Source: Terramyces sp. JEL0728 (lineage: Eukaryota; Chytridiomycota; Chytridiomycetes; Rhizophydiales; Terramycetaceae). Taken from it: DNA of 64,000 bases. Both the position numbers and the translations under genes were made by a program. The stretch is taken from positions 1 through 64,000 of the forward strand of contig JADIIU010000058.1 in NCBI GenBank assembly GCA_027603945.1, read 5' to 3'. The notes under the pieces were generated by a model. It was not told the DNA's origin, made no database searches, and saw only the letters and a program-made list of their open reading frames with translations. Below, piece by piece: positions 23,275 to 33,099 of this stretch. Position 1 is the first letter of the stretch. The number at the start of each line of letters is the position of its first letter.

Positions 23275-24842
23275 CTACAGTTTAGCTCTTTGAACAGCCC
23301 AAACTAAACAATCTTGAACCGGCTCCATCACATCTATAGTCCCCTGCAACAGGTACAATTGGTTATTTTTTTCAATTTCACTAATCTGATAGTTGTAATT
23401 GACCATCATCCCGTAACTTTGTTGGAATCCCTTTTCTATGTTAGGAAAGGTAACCTGATAAATCTGCTTTCCAATTAATATTATGCAAGCTGGCGCCATT
23501 TCGAGTGTGAAAATTGCACACAGGATCAAGTGCAAAGTTTCTCCTCTTTTCCAGCAAGAGATATCTGCCACACAACCGAGAGAGGATGGGCTTGATGATC
23601 TTTTCAGACTCGGCCTGATAGATGCGTTCACGATCCAGATACAGCGAAAACACGTTATTAATCGGTGCAGAAGTATAAGGAACAAGAGATCGGATTGCTT
23701 TGATTTCTTTTGGCAAGAACATTTCCCTGTTCAGATTCAAATTGGTTTCCAGCCACTCTCTAAAGTTTGGTATTGGTGATAGCGTGACAAAAGTACTGAT
23801 TGATGGTAGCTTAGCTTGCAATTCCTTGACTACACGCTTAATTAAAAAGTTTCCAAGGTCGACTCCAGTTAATCCTGAATTACCAAAAGTTACCTTTCTT
23901 GGAGGACGTAATGGAATAAAAGATGGCCACTGTCGCACCTTCAGTGTCTGGATCAGGATCATTCAATATACTATCGATATTTTCGGGAATGCTTTTCATT
24001 GTGGCAACTTGAACAAACGTCAAGGGTTCAAACGGTATTGACTTGTGGAAGAAAGCAAAGCAGAATCGGCCAGGTCCCAATCGCTGTTTCAGAGCACCCC
24101 AAGTATGTATAGAATGAACAGCTTCGTATTTGATAATCTATTGTAAATCTACTGCTACTTTTTCCAGTACAAGGGCCGAACTGGTCCACGTCAGTTGTTC
24201 CAAGTCGATATTATTCAAACCAAACCATTCTTGGAATTGGATTTTCAAGGATTCGTTTATTGCCAGCAAATAGTCTTTTTGGGTTTCTGTCCTGATAAAC
24301 TCCAACAAATCCTGTCTCAAGTTGATCAAAAACAGCAATCCCCCTGGCAATTTGCTGATGCTATTGAACAATTTAGTGTAACTTGGCTGCAACTGCTTTT
24401 GAAGTCTATTTGTCGCCATCACTAACTTTCGTCCACATGAAGGTGAAGACCGCTGGTATTGCTGAATGGCGCTTTGAATTGACTTGTTATCCAATCCGAA
24501 TTCCTTTCCAAGCAAATTAAAAAAGTAAAGTTTGCCGTTATTGTCGGTATTTTCATAGTATTCTGTCAATTGCTTGCAGAGTAGTACTGGCCAGATATCT
24601 CCGTCCTGTCTCTTGCTTTTGACTACATTTTCTATAAAGTTTCTAATTTGAGTATCCTGCAATTCGGATTTCCCAAGATGAAATAATTCTGGATGATGCG
24701 TGTAAACCATAATGTCTTGCCAATACTGATTTATTACTGTTGGATTATAGTTGTGAATGGGTCTGAATGTATGTACTCGCTTATTGAGGATGACTCTGAA
24801 TTTGTGTGCTCTTGAGAAATTGCAGATTGCAATATTTAGCAT
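23275..24842 (-). CDS. MLYCD: malonyl-CoA decarboxylase, likely mitochondrial and peroxisomal
   Basis: Converts malonyl-CoA to acetyl-CoA and CO2, relieving inhibition of fatty-acid import and clearing malonyl-CoA from organelles. Four exons (introns 24138-24158, 23875-23893, 23436-23454) give 502 aa; human MLYCD is 493. The N-terminal helical domain ends near residue 225. The GNAT-like catalytic half has AIFYSITSSKKGLTGVDLG, FLIKRVVKEL, TLSPIPNFREWL and the catalytic-His segment DPVCNFHTRNGA. The first ~35 residues lack acidic residues and carry several Arg/Lys, like a mitochondrial presequence. The C-terminus is AKL, a canonical PTS1 variant; human ends SKL. The first intron is best placed with the 21-nt donor, which gives EKIIKYEAVH, the same spacing as the human sequence. 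It is not found in yeasts as far as I know. Confidence 0.95.
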
Positions 24843-25016
24843 ACAGGAAAATTAACAATGCAAGAAATTATATTATCAATTGGAGCTATGAAAACCACTC
24901 GCATGAGACGGGCTACCCGATAATGTCACTTTGGGAATAATAAATCAATAATAACGGGCAAACGCAAATTGGAGTGCTTCCTCAAGGTTGCCGACTGTGC
25001 CGCCATTCTAATTGCA

Positions 25017-25655
25017 TCAATTAAGCGGTGAGATGATTATTAGAAAGGTCGACGTACAATTAACAGCAGTTTCCACTCCACCTTTTGTAAGGGTAAAGTA
25101 GCTTTCCACTGACTTTAAAAAATCCAAATCTGTAGGTATTACTTGTGCAGTCATTCCCCATCTTGTTAATAAATAATCAATATTTCGCTTGCTGCTGCGT
25201 TCGTGGTAAGATGTGATAAACATGCAGTTTTTGTTTTTCTGAAATATCTGGTAAACAGCAGCTATCAAGGGTTCAAATAGCGGAGGGTCATAAAACAAAT
25301 CAGATCCAATTATATAATCATAATCCTCGGATTGATAACTTTTTAGCCAGTCCAACTCCTTCACCTGTGCCGATAATCCATTGGCAACCACACATTCCCT
25401 CAAATTGGGCAATATGTCGCTCTTGTCTGTCATTACTACACTACACCCCAGCTTTGAAGCAATCATTCCAGGTATCCCTACTCCAGCACCCAATTCAACA
25501 ATCTTTTTATTTCGAAAGAGTTCCAGGTTTGCAATAATGAAATAACACAGTAAATATGCTGACGGCCATATGTAATTTCCAAATGGAGCGTCCAGTATTT
25601 CGTTGAATTTCACCTTGATTTTCAGTTTCTTTACTTTAATTTCACAGGTCTGCAT
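25017..25655 (-). CDS. METTL23: METTL23-like lysine/arginine methyltransferase
   Basis: A 212-residue class I SAM-dependent methyltransferase of the MTF16/METTL family. It shows GNYIWPSAYLLCYF (family substrate-side motif), KKIVELGAGVGIPGMIA (SAM-binding motif I), VVMTDKSD (motif II acidic residue), IIGSDLFYDPPLFEPL (motif IV/post-I signature) and FITSYHERSSKRNIDYLL. Order and length match METTL23, a histone arginine methyltransferase in mammals, better than METTL21 or METTL22. The target in this organism is unknown. It is intronless and starts at the ATG at 25655. The short C-terminal tail after LTKGGVET is less conserved. Confidence 0.85.
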   Translation of the reverse strand: MQTCEIKVKKLKIKVKFNEILDAPFGNYIWPSAYLLCYFIIANLELFRNKKIVELGAGVGIPGMIASKLGCSVVMTDKSDILPNLRECVVANGLSAQVKELDWLKSYQSEDYDYIIGSDLFYDPPLFEPLIAAVYQIFQKNKNCMFITSYHERSSKRNIDYLLTRWGMTAQVIPTDLDFLKSVESYFTLTKGGVETAVNCTSTFLIIISPLN

Positions 25656-25782
25656 CTACAAAATTGGAAACTTTTACAGCAGATAAAGTATTAAAAGACA
25701 TCTATCGATGCTGAACAGAGATGCAACTGACAATAACATCATTTAACACGTTATGTCATTCGATTAAGTCTAAAATTTTACT

Positions 25783-26322
25783 ATGGGCAACCCGATATTT
25801 GTAGAAAAGAATGCTTTAGAAAAGTTAGAATACCCATCAGGAAGTATGCGCACAACCAGGCGTCAAGAGGACGCAAACAATCACCCAATCCAGACACTGA
25901 TGGAAAGACACCATCCTGTGGATGCTGACGAGCTGGAAGATATGATTATTAGGCAGCTACAACCGCGATCTTTCTCTTTGCTGTTTGGCCAAGAGCGCCA
26001 AGAAGAAGATTCGATGGAAACGGCAATGGGAAGACTTCGCAGACAGTTGAGACAATCTACAGCTAGGCTTGCTGAGCAGGTCACTCTTACTCATAGAAAT
26101 AGTAGCATTGAAGCTAGAGACAGATTAGAAATGGATAGAATGTTTAGAAGAGTGCGCCAAGAACGAAGAAATGAAAATATGCTATTTCAAAATGCAATAT
26201 ACAGGTGGAATATGAGAGATAGACAAGAAAGTGATATTGATATTTCTAGAAATGAAGCTTTAGAAAGGCTATACGAAAGGCAAAGGCAACGCGGGGTCGA
26301 TCCCCGATTTGAGATTCCCTAA
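25783..26322 (+). CDS. hypothetical Arg/Glu-rich helical protein
   Basis: A 179-residue intronless protein that I do not recognise. It is dominated by Arg, Glu, Gln and Met with predicted charged helices (RLRRQLRQSTARLAEQ, ALERLYERQRQRG) and no Cys cluster, signal peptide or membrane segment. The frame is open and well isolated, with a good ATG at 25783 and a stop 30 bp before the stop of the converging kinase gene. Composition suggests coiled-coil or nucleic-acid association, but that is speculative. Confidence 0.7.
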   Translation: MGNPIFVEKNALEKLEYPSGSMRTTRRQEDANNHPIQTLMERHHPVDADELEDMIIRQLQPRSFSLLFGQERQEEDSMETAMGRLRRQLRQSTARLAEQVTLTHRNSSIEARDRLEMDRMFRRVRQERRNENMLFQNAIYRWNMRDRQESDIDISRNEALERLYERQRQRGVDPRFEIP

Positions 26323-26352
26323 TGCATTAGAAATAAACAATATATTACAAAT

Positions 26353-27393
26353 TTACAATTCCATTTCAAAAATAGTGCTTTCGCTATCGACACTTGGCTT
26401 GATCTTTTCTTCAAAGCTATCATTGGGCAGCAGTTTGGATGGGCTCTTTGTATAACGTTCTGGGAAAAATGTCTGTTCGTCTGGTGAGATTGGAGTGAGT
26501 GGTAAATATTTGACAGGAATACAGTGGCAGAAATATCCAGATATTTCGCTAAATGCTGTGTGCAACTGAGCTGCTGTTGGGCGGCAAAACGGATCTAAGT
26601 GGAATATACTTCGCAACAGCTTGCAGATTTGTGGAGAAAAGCCAAACTTTTCCTGAAAAGTGTCCTGGAGCTCTTCAGAGTAAATGTGATGTTGAAAATG
26701 CTTGTCCTTGTCTGATGCCATATTCCACGGGTTCTTTGCCGTCAATAGATTAATCAAAATGATTCCCAGCGACCACACATCATTTGCAGCGGGATGATAG
26801 GACAGTGGTATAGACTCTTCTCCTCTAGCCTCTGGAGACAGGTAGCAGGCACTCCCACAGCCAAAATCAGAGGACAAATCATCGGTAGTAGCCAGCCCAA
26901 AATCACACAACTTTATATTGTTATTCAATAAAAGTATGTTTTCAGGTTTCAAATCTCTGTGAAAGACACCTTTTTCATGACAATGAGCAACTGCGCCAGT
27001 CAATTGCAGAAAGAGTTTTTTAACCGTTGATTCATCCATTTTTTCGTTTAGTATGTAGTCAAACAAGTCGCGATCACAGTACTCCAAGACCATGTATCTA
27101 TAGTGGTGTGTTTCAATGACTTCCAATAGGCTGATGATATTTGACTGTCCAGCAACCGTTTTCATAAACAAAATCTCCTCGTACTGGATATCTAACTGGT
27201 TTTTCGATAGCCCTTGTTTGTACAGACACTTTACTGCGTACTTTTTCTGCGAAAGTACGTTTTGGGCGAGAAATACAACGGCAAAAGAGCCTTCGCCGAG
27301 TATAGATATGATTTGAAGATTTTTAGAAACAAATTCACCCAGCTGAGTATGAGGATCAAGGTAATCTTTCATTGTTTTGGCAAACTTTCCCAT
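26353..27393 (-). CDS. Ran1/Sks1-like serine/threonine protein kinase, paralogue 2
   Basis: A 346-residue kinase, clearly paralogous to the product of 15246-16322. It has LGEGSFAVVFLAQN, YAVKCLYKQGLSKNQLD, HRDLKPENIL, DFGLATTDDLSSDFGCGS, and SPEARG where most kinases have APE. The N-terminus is short (MGKFAKTMKDYLDP). After the kinase domain, CIPVKYLPLTPISP parallels PVKYTPP of the first kinase, and the protein ends STIFEMEL, matching the FDMELD motif of the first. Intronless. It is divergent from a NEDD8 protease gene with about 700 bp between starts. Confidence 0.93.
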   Translation of the reverse strand: MGKFAKTMKDYLDPHTQLGEFVSKNLQIISILGEGSFAVVFLAQNVLSQKKYAVKCLYKQGLSKNQLDIQYEEILFMKTVAGQSNIISLLEVIETHHYRYMVLEYCDRDLFDYILNEKMDESTVKKLFLQLTGAVAHCHEKGVFHRDLKPENILLLNNNIKLCDFGLATTDDLSSDFGCGSACYLSPEARGEESIPLSYHPAANDVWSLGIILINLLTAKNPWNMASDKDKHFQHHIYSEELQDTFQEKFGFSPQICKLLRSIFHLDPFCRPTAAQLHTAFSEISGYFCHCIPVKYLPLTPISPDEQTFFPERYTKSPSKLLPNDSFEEKIKPSVDSESTIFEMEL

Positions 27394-28102
27394 TCAATTT
27401 ATACCAATCGACATTTTCATGCGAGCGCCACAAATGACGGGTCACCTGAAGAATGGGGACTTTGCAATACCCCCCAAAATGAGGAAGAAGACGGAAATGC
27501 AAGCTGAAGTAGTACAAACAAGCTTATCTAGTATCGACTTTGTCGCTGCTAATAAATATCACGATCTGTCGAGTGTTGATGTTGATTAGAGCTCAGATAT
27601 CCTGCTTGAATAAGCGTGAGTAATATCTGGTGAGCCAAACATCAAAGCATGTAATTTCTGTACGCAGATTTCTGCGAGAGAGACTAGCCCTCCTTGGGCC
27701 CAATGCTCTTAAAATGCTTTAGGATGCGTTATTGGCTCAATTCTAGTTCTCTCATTCTCTCAAATGACATTCCGAAACAACGCACAGATCGAATTGCATA
27801 AGCCAACATTAAAATGCATAAAAAGGTGTTCTACCTTGTTTGAATAGCTCACTTGCCATTGTTCTAGAAATTATTTCAGAGCGGTGAAAATTCCGATGTG
27901 ATTGCATAATGCAATTTCTAGCAACGTGAAATCGCAGAATAGAAAAGGCACTTGCATGAAAGCAAGTGATAACCTAATACTGGACGACAATGTGATTTGA
28001 ATTTCGGTAATGCACTGTTCCTTTAGTGGTATTGAATCCGCAACTATTGAAAATGAGTCTATTAAGGCTGTTAATATCCAGACTATTTTTGTGAATCTGA
28101 AA
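27394..28102. promoter_or_regulatory. divergent upstream region of kinase 2 (-) and NEDD8 protease (+)
   Basis: About 700 bp, one of the longest gaps in this dense window. It contains a small open frame (see 27419-27589) and, nearer the protease gene, two perfect inverted repeats at 27901-27915 (7-bp arms, 1-nt centre) and 27949-27968 (7-bp arms, 6-nt loop). Their position 135-200 bp before the ATG at 28103 would suit regulator binding, but no factor can be assigned. Confidence 0.4.
27419..27589 (+). CDS. possible small protein (56 aa)
   Basis: A short frame that starts MRAPQMTGHLKNGDFAIPPK and ends DLSSVDVD. Composition is protein-like rather than AT-random, but there is no domain and it overlaps the likely promoter of the divergent kinase gene. 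An in-frame ATG at 27377 would overlap the kinase start. It could equally be 5' leader sequence. No family is recognised. Confidence 0.25.
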   Translation: MRAPQMTGHLKNGDFAIPPKMRKKTEMQAEVVQTSLSSIDFVAANKYHDLSSVDVD

Positions 28103-28735
28103 ATGTCGAAGCGAGAAACACTGCTGGCATACGGCGATGTACAAATATACGACGAGGATTTAGCGACACTAGAGCCCCACCAATGGTTAAACGACACTAT
28201 AATAGAATTCGTATACGAATACACTGAGCTGGAACCAAACTACTCGTTCATTGACCTAGTTCGTCCTGCAATATTATTTCTAATCGCCAATACAGACTCT
28301 GACATCAAATACACAAAAGATTACGTTTTTATGCCGCTGAATGACTCTGATGGCGATGGTGGATCACACTGGTCATTGCTGGTCTATTCTCGATTAGAAA
28401 ACACTATTAGGCACTATGATTCAATGAATAATCATAACGAGTTTGTAGCTGAGCGAGCAATCAGTCGTATACAGGACAATATTGCATGCAAGAGTCCAAA
28501 GCTTTTACACATGAATACTCCACAGCAGGGGAATGGCTACGATTGCGGAGTTTATGTGTTGTACATCACCACAATGTTGGCTGGTAGGTTGGAGCAAGAT
28601 CAAGAGATTGGCGGTCGGCCTGATTCCAGTTTATGGGACATTGCTGGCGTGTTTGATCAGAGGGATATTGATGAATGTCGAAAAGAATTGTTTGTATTGA
28701 TATCTGACTTGGCAACCAAATACCAAATAAAATAA
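28103..28735 (+). CDS. SENP8: SENP8/Den1-type NEDD8-specific protease (Ulp1 fold, C48)
   Basis: A 210-residue cysteine protease; human SENP8 is 212. The start is the ATG at 28103 (MSKRETLLAYGDV). WLNDTIIEFVYEY is the family substrate motif. The catalytic triad is visible as His in SHWSLLVYS (about 89), Asp in HYDSMNNH (about 105) and Cys in QQGNGYDCGVYVLY (about 148), with the oxyanion Gln just before. Length and the lack of an N-terminal extension favour the deneddylase SENP8/NEP2 over SUMO proteases Ulp1/Ulp2. It would remove NEDD8 from cullins or other substrates. Intronless. Confidence 0.9.
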   Translation: MSKRETLLAYGDVQIYDEDLATLEPHQWLNDTIIEFVYEYTELEPNYSFIDLVRPAILFLIANTDSDIKYTKDYVFMPLNDSDGDGGSHWSLLVYSRLENTIRHYDSMNNHNEFVAERAISRIQDNIACKSPKLLHMNTPQQGNGYDCGVYVLYITTMLAGRLEQDQEIGGRPDSSLWDIAGVFDQRDIDECRKELFVLISDLATKYQIK

Positions 28736-28837
28736 TTGTCAATTCTATATTTGAGAATAGCTTTCCTTGCTTCAACAATTTCCATAAAGGTACTTTACCA
28801 TTGATTTGAAAGTAACAGTGCTATAGCCAAAACAAAT

Positions 28838-30531
28838 TTATGATTTATTATTCAAGACAAAGAGGGAAAGAATCTTTTTAACTTCGTTCCTAGACAATCC
28901 TTCAATCCCACTTTCCAGCAACATCAATTTCTTTTCGACAGGCAGCAAAAGCACATCCAACCCAATAAAACTCTTTTTCAGCGTAAAAAAACTATTCTCA
29001 AACTGCTTCAAATCGATTTCCAGTTGTCTTGCACCTTCGATATCATACCGCTTGAGTATAATATTATCAAACACGAACAAATCATATTTCTGCGCTAATT
29101 GAATCCACAACTGCTCGTCATTGGTCAATTCTCGCAGTTTTTTTATGGTTTGCAGGATAATTACAAAATCTCGTGAGGTTGTTCCTTTGTACTCCATATC
29201 AAAACTAGATTAATAGTATTTACTATTTAATATACATCAACGATGAGCTTGTTATTTCAATGTAGAATTCAGTGGATAGAAGATCGACGTACTCTTGCTG
29301 CAAGTCTGATAGTTGATCAATCCAGTAATTGAAATCTGTAGGTTTATGTAATGACAAATTGATATATAATTGATCTAGAGTATCCTGTTCAATAAAATCA
29401 ATAATTTGCACGATGGATTCGTATGATTTTGCTAGTAGTTGCAATGCATCGTATTTTTCTGCTGTCTGATTAATTGTAAAGAAAGAAGCCTTGTATTCAC
29501 TAATCCTCGATTGCAATTGGTCTTTGTAAAGCTGAACAATAGAGTAATACAGCCCAGTGAAAATATCCAGATTTGCAATGTTTAATAATCGTGATTTTCG
29601 TTTGATTTGATTTAAAATTGAAAAGAGGATCTCGGGCGAGTAGTCTGTAATCTGGTGTTTGTACATTTGAAATTCACACTCTTTCCAAGTTGAAATATCC
29701 AATTGGTTTATCAAATCATATTGGATCTTTGGCTGAAATTCAATTGTTTTTTGAATCAATCCAATAAACTCGGTTGTATTGGCTTGGGATAAATCATAAT
29801 TTAGTTTTCTGACTAATATTGAATATAAAGATTTCTTGTATTCGTCAATTGGATCTTCAATTTCTATTGTTTCAACATATGCTTGATTTCTATTGAATTC
29901 CTTGTAAATGTAGTCAAAATAGTACTCGGGCTATTCGTGAGTTGTACCCTACCTTATTTGTTTCTCTACCATGCTTGAAATGAAAATTGAACTTCTTTCT
30001 AAAGTCACTGGTAGTAAAATCCAGCAAATGTCCAAATTCTTTAAACTCGATTTCCACCATTAATTTCTTTAATTCCATTAAATTCTTGTGTTCTTTTTTT
30101 ATATTTAAAAATGTTGGGATTATAGTTTTGTTGTAATGAAGTTCAATGGAATCGAGCAACCTCCTGTGGGTTTCACGGTTAGTGTGTAAAGTATTTGCTT
30201 TGAATGATCCTGGAACGCTCCCATAAGCTTCGGGTAGATTTCCAGGCGATCCAAGTGGTTCAGTACTTCCCCAATCTACCTCGAGTTTCTTTAGTATCTC
30301 AAATCCACTTACTACTTCCTTGTACTGGATAAATTCATTAAACTCACAATCCTTTAATTCATACAGTCGAGTCAGTAATCTTAAAAACAAGTAGCAAAAT
30401 AGATTGTATGCAATAGAATAATTTGGCTTTTTCAGATGAAAAGATTCCAATTTTTGTTTATATTCCTTGATTTCTTTTTTGAATTCTGCAAGTCTCTTCT
30501 TTTCTATTTCCAATTCCTTTCGCAGCTGCAT
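28838..30531 (-). CDS. RINT1: RINT1/Tip20-type Dsl1 tethering complex subunit
   Basis: Three exons (introns 29931-29952, 29205-29223) encode 550 aa. An N-terminal coiled coil (about residues 1-30) is followed by helical-bundle sequence. The first splice creates PEYYFDYIYKE, and the last exon contains FDNIILKRYDIEGARQLEIDL, which matches the RINT1 C-terminal segment around [22 protein letters not shown]. RINT1/Tip20 tethers retrograde COPI vesicles at the ER with Dsl1/ZW10. It is shorter than human RINT1 (792 aa), mainly in the N-terminal half. The start is the ATG at 30531, only 59 bp from the divergent ATG at 30591. Confidence 0.75.
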
Positions 30532-30590
30532 TCTGAGATTGAATGAGAACTGAAGCAACGTGGCTGATACCGCTCAAAAAAAATTCCAAA

Positions 30591-31448
30591 ATGCTAAACA
30601 GCGATTTATTGCTAATGATATTCAAAATACTACAGCCTGCGGTAACCATCGATATAGAAACACTCGAATGTAATTCACATATAATTTATACCAAAGATAA
30701 ACCAATTCTATTTATTTTATTACATGTAGACAAGTTATTCAGGAAAACAGTCTTAACGCATCCGATATTCACTAGTCTTTATCATTATTTATTAACAAAA
30801 AACAAGAAACCAAAAATGATTTTACTGGACGAAATTAGGACAGCCAACCAAATAAAAATATTCCCAGGGTTGTTCAATTATCAGCTGGAAATCAAAGATC
30901 TATTGCTCATGATTAGCAAGTATGAGCATTGCCATACGATGGTACTAGTGTTGGACTGGTACTTATTGGGGAGCCAAGAACTGGAAATTATATCAAAGTT
31001 TCGATTAACAAGATTGGTTTTACAAGGAATAGAAAACAAAAAAGTATTGAAAGGATTCTCTACCAAATTTATCAAAAATATTTATTCTTTACAGTTGAAT
31101 TATTTACACTTGGATTGCTATGGATTGAAATTCAAACGAATAGTCCCGCTCTTGTCGATTCCAAAATTGTCACTGGTAAATCTAAAAGAATTGGATTTGG
31201 ATCTTGTCGCTTCTACTTTATTGACTATTTATTTTAAAAAGAGAAACATGTACCAGATGGATCCTATATTGATGATGAATATTCTACTGGCGAATGAATG
31301 TAGGATTATCCCTGAAATTAAAGGGAAATTCAAAGGAAAGGAATTGAAACTGGTATTCGAAAATCCGGATCAACTATTACCGCTTGTAGATTCACTGGGA
31401 TTAAAGGTGCTGACCCGATCAAAGTCTTTTATCCTGTGTGGAAATTAA
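30591..31448 (+). CDS. hypothetical F-box-like protein
   Basis: A 285-residue intronless protein rich in Leu, Ile and Lys. The N-terminus (MLNSDLLLMIFKILQ) resembles the first helix of an F-box, and the following sequence has irregular leucine-rich segments (YLHLDCYGLKF, LKELDLDLV) that could be degenerate LRRs. The similarity is too weak to call a ubiquitin-ligase adaptor with confidence. The frame continues 16 codons upstream to an ATG at 30543, but 30591 gives the F-box-like start. Confidence 0.55.
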   Translation: MLNSDLLLMIFKILQPAVTIDIETLECNSHIIYTKDKPILFILLHVDKLFRKTVLTHPIFTSLYHYLLTKNKKPKMILLDEIRTANQIKIFPGLFNYQLEIKDLLLMISKYEHCHTMVLVLDWYLLGSQELEIISKFRLTRLVLQGIENKKVLKGFSTKFIKNIYSLQLNYLHLDCYGLKFKRIVPLLSIPKLSLVNLKELDLDLVASTLLTIYFKKRNMYQMDPILMMNILLANECRIIPEIKGKFKGKELKLVFENPDQLLPLVDSLGLKVLTRSKSFILCGN

Positions 31449-31670
31449 ATACTCTCAGGTTCGGCATCCAGTTGCTCCATTCATCCTACAAAATAAACAA
31501 ATATCTAGTTGCTGTAGAAATGAGGCTTTGCTAAACCAATCCCGCCATGCGACAGTAATACATACCTTGAGGTTGCTTAAAAGCTTCTGTAGCTGTCATC
31601 TCCGAAACATGGTCAGGAACTTGGGTTAGGTTTCAAACATGAGCCACAAAAAGTTTATCTCCAAGTTACA

Positions 31671-32993
31671 ATGCCAATAAAAGAACCTCTTATGCAGCAG
31701 CTCTCTGATTTTTACAAGGACAACTCTCTGTACTCTTCACTCGACATAAACTCCTATGAACAATTAACAGCCTCAGAAATGGCTCAATTTGTGCTCTCAG
31801 TTCCGGAAAAGCTGGACGTAGTACTAGAAGACAAGTCGCTTGAAATTACACCTTTGGGGAGCTTTGAAATATGGAGTGTATTTTGTATTTAATTTAGACT
31901 GATCAAACACCACCGCCAAAATTTATTACTAGGAAAACAATAGTAAACAGAAAGGAATTCTACGGTTGGCTTGATTCATTTGGTAAATTGCAAGTACCTA
32001 TCGAGAAGGTAGAATGCAGGATTTTCTCTGGCGGACTGGAACCAAGTATCAGGGGCGAATGCTATAAATTCCTTTTAGGAGTATATCCTTGGATGTCAAC
32101 GACAGCAGAACGTAATACATATAGGGAAATCAACAAGAATACTTATTCAAGATACAAATTACAATGGCAGACGATTCTAAGCCAAAAGAATAATTACTTG
32201 CACACCCAATACCAGGAGAATCTGTTTCGGATTGAAAAAGATGTTGTAAGAACAGATAGAAATCATTCATTTTACCCAACAGTCGATTCTGCAGATCCAT
32301 CGAAAATGATTTCCAAATGTCCGAAAATGACTTTGTTGCGAGATATATTAATGACATTTACCAGCAGCTTTCCCAATAATGAACCTGGGTTTGTGCAAGG
32401 GATGGCAGATTTGTGCTCTCCGTTGTTAATTCATATTGAAGATGAAAGTGAGGCGTTTTGGTGTTTTGCAGGATTAATGAGCAAGAAAAATGAAAATTTC
32501 AATAACGACGGAGCAGGTACATCCTATTAATACAGGTATCAAGAGACAATTGGAATTACTACGCAAGCTGGTCAAAACCATGGATTTGCCACTGTACACT
32601 AAATTGAATGAAATTGGATCAACGAACTTGTTTTGTGCGTTCAGATGGATCCTTGTCTTGTTTAAACGAGAGTTTCCATTTGAACATACGATGAAGTTAT
32701 GGGATGCTTGTTTCTCCAACTATTACACCACCGATTTCCACATTTTCATCTGTTTAACAGTACTGGAAACATATAGAAACGAAATCATTGGTAGTATTGA
32801 GGATACTGACGAATTACTATGTGTAATCACTTTTTTAAACTAGTTTGTCCATGGACTAAGTAATAAGATGGATTGCGATTTGATATTGGCTTCCGCAGAA
32901 GATTTGTTTTTGCAATTCAAAAAGATTTGTAAAGCTCAAGGGTCCTTGCAGGATGGGCGGATGGATTTGCAAAAGACTCTGCAGTCATTTTAA
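31671..32993 (+). CDS. TBC-domain Rab GTPase-activating protein (TBC1D15/Gyp7 type)
   Basis: Four exons (introns 31878-31897, 32517-32535, 32823-32843) encode 420 aa. FSGGLEPSIRGECYKFLLGVYPW opens a TBC domain of the TBC1D15/TBC1D17/Gyp7 type. The arginine finger is in IEKDVVRTDR and the glutamine finger in GFVQGMADL. The apparent stop at 32841-32843 is the last three bases of an intron; splicing yields CFVHGLSNKMDCDLILASAEDLF, which fits the family end. The N-terminal extension before the TBC is about 100 residues, shorter than in Gyp7, so an upstream exon may be missed. Expected to stimulate GTP hydrolysis by Rab7/Ypt7-type GTPases. Confidence 0.88.
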
Positions 32994-33099
32994 TAAACTG
33001 TACTATGGAAACTAACTCGTTGAATCACTGCTAGCCAAAATAACCTGAAAGGGCACATGGAATTCTCTACTCTGTCAAGGATGTTAACTAATGTGAAGA

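Noticed and set aside
24138..24152. A 15-nt intron in MLYCD
   Set aside because: The 21-nt alternative using the upstream GTAGCA donor restores the exact spacing of the animal protein, so the smaller one is unnecessary.
28103..28735. SUMO protease Ulp1/Ulp2
   Set aside because: Length of about 210 residues, the lack of an N-terminal extension and motif spacing fit the NEDD8 protease SENP8 better.
32823..32843. In-frame TAG in the TBC gene as a nonsense mutation or recoded stop
   Set aside because: A 21-nt intron with standard GT..AG ends and a TTAAAC motif covers it, and the family C-terminus continues in frame after it.
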